This document shows, in pieces, positions 62,640 to 64,000 of a stretch of 64,000 nt of DNA. Origin of the DNA: Euborellia annulipes (lineage: Eukaryota; Arthropoda; Insecta; Dermaptera; Anisolabididae); contig JAKCPI010000351.1 in NCBI GenBank assembly GCA_023213315.1, forward strand, positions 44,070 through 108,069, written 5' to 3'. The notes beneath the pieces are model-generated. The model was not told the origin of the DNA. It worked only from the letters and a program-made list of their open reading frames with translations, and made no database searches. A program made the translations under genes and the position numbers. Every line of letters starts with the position of its first letter. Positions within the stretch are counted from its first letter, which is position 1.

Positions 62640-63300
62640 CGCCACTAAATTGAACGAGGCAGGCAGGCAGGCTAGGCAGGTTTCCTTTTTGCCCGAGCAG
62701 TGCTGACATGGCGTCGTGAGTGTGTGTCATTATATCTCTCTCTCTTCTCTCTCATTGCCTTTTTTTTCTCTTAATATTTTATTTTATTAATAAACAAACA
62801 ACATATTTCAAATTTACCAACATGTCAAGGTAAAAAGTGTTGATTTTTAAATAATATTATTGAATTTTAACAAATATCGATCGTTGATACGCAGTTAAGG
62901 GGGTCGATACTCACTTACTCACCTCCAACATTAACCCCAATCTTTTATTTACATGTCATACCCAAATAACAAATCATTATCTATATAATATTAAATGTGG
63001 TTATTTATAAATAGGAAATGTGTTGTTGTGAAGGGTGATTTGAAAGGGTTGTTGTATCAATTGGCGAGGCTCAAGTGGGAGGGAGGGGTAAAGATAAGAG
63101 AATAAAGATGGCGTCGGGGCTGGGCACCCGCTTCGCTCGTCGCTGCTCGCTGCTCGCTGCCTCTGCCTTTTGCCTTTTGCCTTCTGCCTTCTGCCTTCGT
63201 TCATTTCATTTCCCTCGAAAGGGTGAATCATTTTTTTTCAATTCTCGCTCTTGAAACAAATTGCACTTACAACATTTCAGGTAATCATCAACATTTTTTT
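62640..63300 (+). other. Possible 5' region of a host gene (weak)
   Basis: ACATGGCGTCGTGAGTGTG at about 62707 has a start codon in fair context followed at once by a donor-like GTGAGT. At 63108 AAGATGGCGTCGGGG opens a 48-codon frame, MASGLGTRFARRCSLLAASA.. ending at TGA near 63254, with a hydrophobic, Cys-rich stretch built largely on TGCCTTY repeats. Either could be a short first exon; both may be chance. Confidence 0.2.
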
Positions 63301-64000
63301 TTTTTTTTTTTAATTTCTCTCATCACTCCCTAAAATTTTAAAATTAACTCATCACACAAATATAAATACCACCTGTAAGATTCAAATCATGATTCATTCT
63401 TTGATAAAAAGGTCATTTAAGAAAAATCTCACTCACCCTTCTTTCTTTATTTTTGTTTTCTTTTTTTTTTCATTTTACACCTGTCTTTGTGAAAAAGCAG
63501 GTAGAACTTGTTATTGCCCTTTTTTTTTCTGTATTTTATTTTACAAAAGGGACCCTCCCCCTATCTCTTCCCCTCTCACACTCACACACACCTCAACTTG
63601 TTGAATGTCATTTATATTAATATTAATTTAATTATAATTAATAATTTTTATTAAAATTTTAAAAGAGGTTATATAACCTAACAAATAATAAATGACATTA
63701 AATATTATTTTTCATATTATTGTAATGCACCCATTTCCACATGACCCAAATTATTGTCTTCTGTTTATTATTTATATTATTTTGATTGTTTAACTCCAAG
63801 GGGCGCTGATTAAATGTGTAATTTTTTTTTTTAACATAGATATATTTCCTCTAAATTATTATTATTTTTCCTCTTTCTGATGGCAATGAGGGCAAAGTTC
63901 TCCCGTTTACCCTATGATAAAACCAAGAAAACTAATTTTTCCCTATTAGCTTTTGCAATTGTTTTTCAATCTTGATGCATAGTTAGCTATTTATAGTAAG
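63301..64000. other. No recognised feature
   Basis: AT-rich sequence to the window edge. A short frame at 63389-63604 is poly-F/low-complexity and not supported as a gene. Confidence 0.45.

Overview
The window is a 64-kb stretch of AT-rich, intron-scale eukaryotic DNA with almost no host coding capacity. The cut-and-paste DNA transposons, mariner transposase, Penelope-like retroelement, tRNA-derived SINEs and abundant microsatellites point to an invertebrate animal, most likely an arthropod. That placement is inference; nothing here fixes the species. No bacterial-type gene, CRISPR array or operon is present. Only two protein-coding relics can be named: a Penelope-like reverse transcriptase/GIY-YIG ORF (about 16.07-19.26 kb, minus strand) and the C-terminal half of a mariner-type transposase (about 30.88-31.30 kb).

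The dominant component is a roughly 0.7-kb dispersed repeat, called here the 'double-hairpin repeat' (DHR). Its left end is a hairpin that opens with TACTTTCTCTTACC. Its right end is a perfect hairpin of about 90 nt bounded by AATCTGGTGTGAC and GTCACACCAGATT. More than 20 complete, interrupted or partial copies lie on both strands. They serve as landing pads for nearly every other element, so the window can be read as nested insertions.

Layout. 0-5 kb: DHR copies, a tRNA-like inverted repeat, a nested TIR element and a hAT-type MITE. 5-8.8 kb: mostly unassigned, with PLE-end (hammerhead-like) fragments. 8.8-11 kb: two near-complete DHR copies. 11.5-15.8 kb: a TTAA-flanked MITE and a region of interleaved inverted repeats. 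15.9-19.3 kb: Penelope-like element between two (TA)n tracts. 19.7-26.4 kb: inverted pairs of PLE ends and TTAA-flanked MITEs. 26.4-28.2 kb: DHR split by a hAT MITE that itself carries a DHR split by a SINE. 29.1-33.3 kb: tandem DHRs, one split by a fold-back mariner and by an inverted PLE-end pair. 33.5-38.3 kb: DHRs split by a long inverted-repeat element and by a 2.3-kb hAT-like element containing a 250-bp-arm palindrome. 38.5-45.8 kb: DHRs, TIR elements and SINEs. 47.8-53.2 kb: hAT-type MITEs and a 1-kb composite. 56.4-57.7 kb: long inverted repeat split by a MITE. 58.7-60.5 kb: a DHR and a TTAA MITE. 60.8-64 kb: mostly unique, very AT-rich DNA with two small GC-rich islands.

How the parts fit together. 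Exact or near-exact 8-bp target duplications, visible by eye, bracket at least a dozen MITEs and support hAT-type transposition. TTAA flanks bracket four other MITE families. At least a dozen short motifs of the form CTGANGA-stem-GAAACGTC occur on both strands, usually in inverted pairs. They match the hammerhead-ribozyme core known from Penelope-like elements and are the most interesting RNA-level signal here. Boundaries were read by eye and may be off by a few bases.
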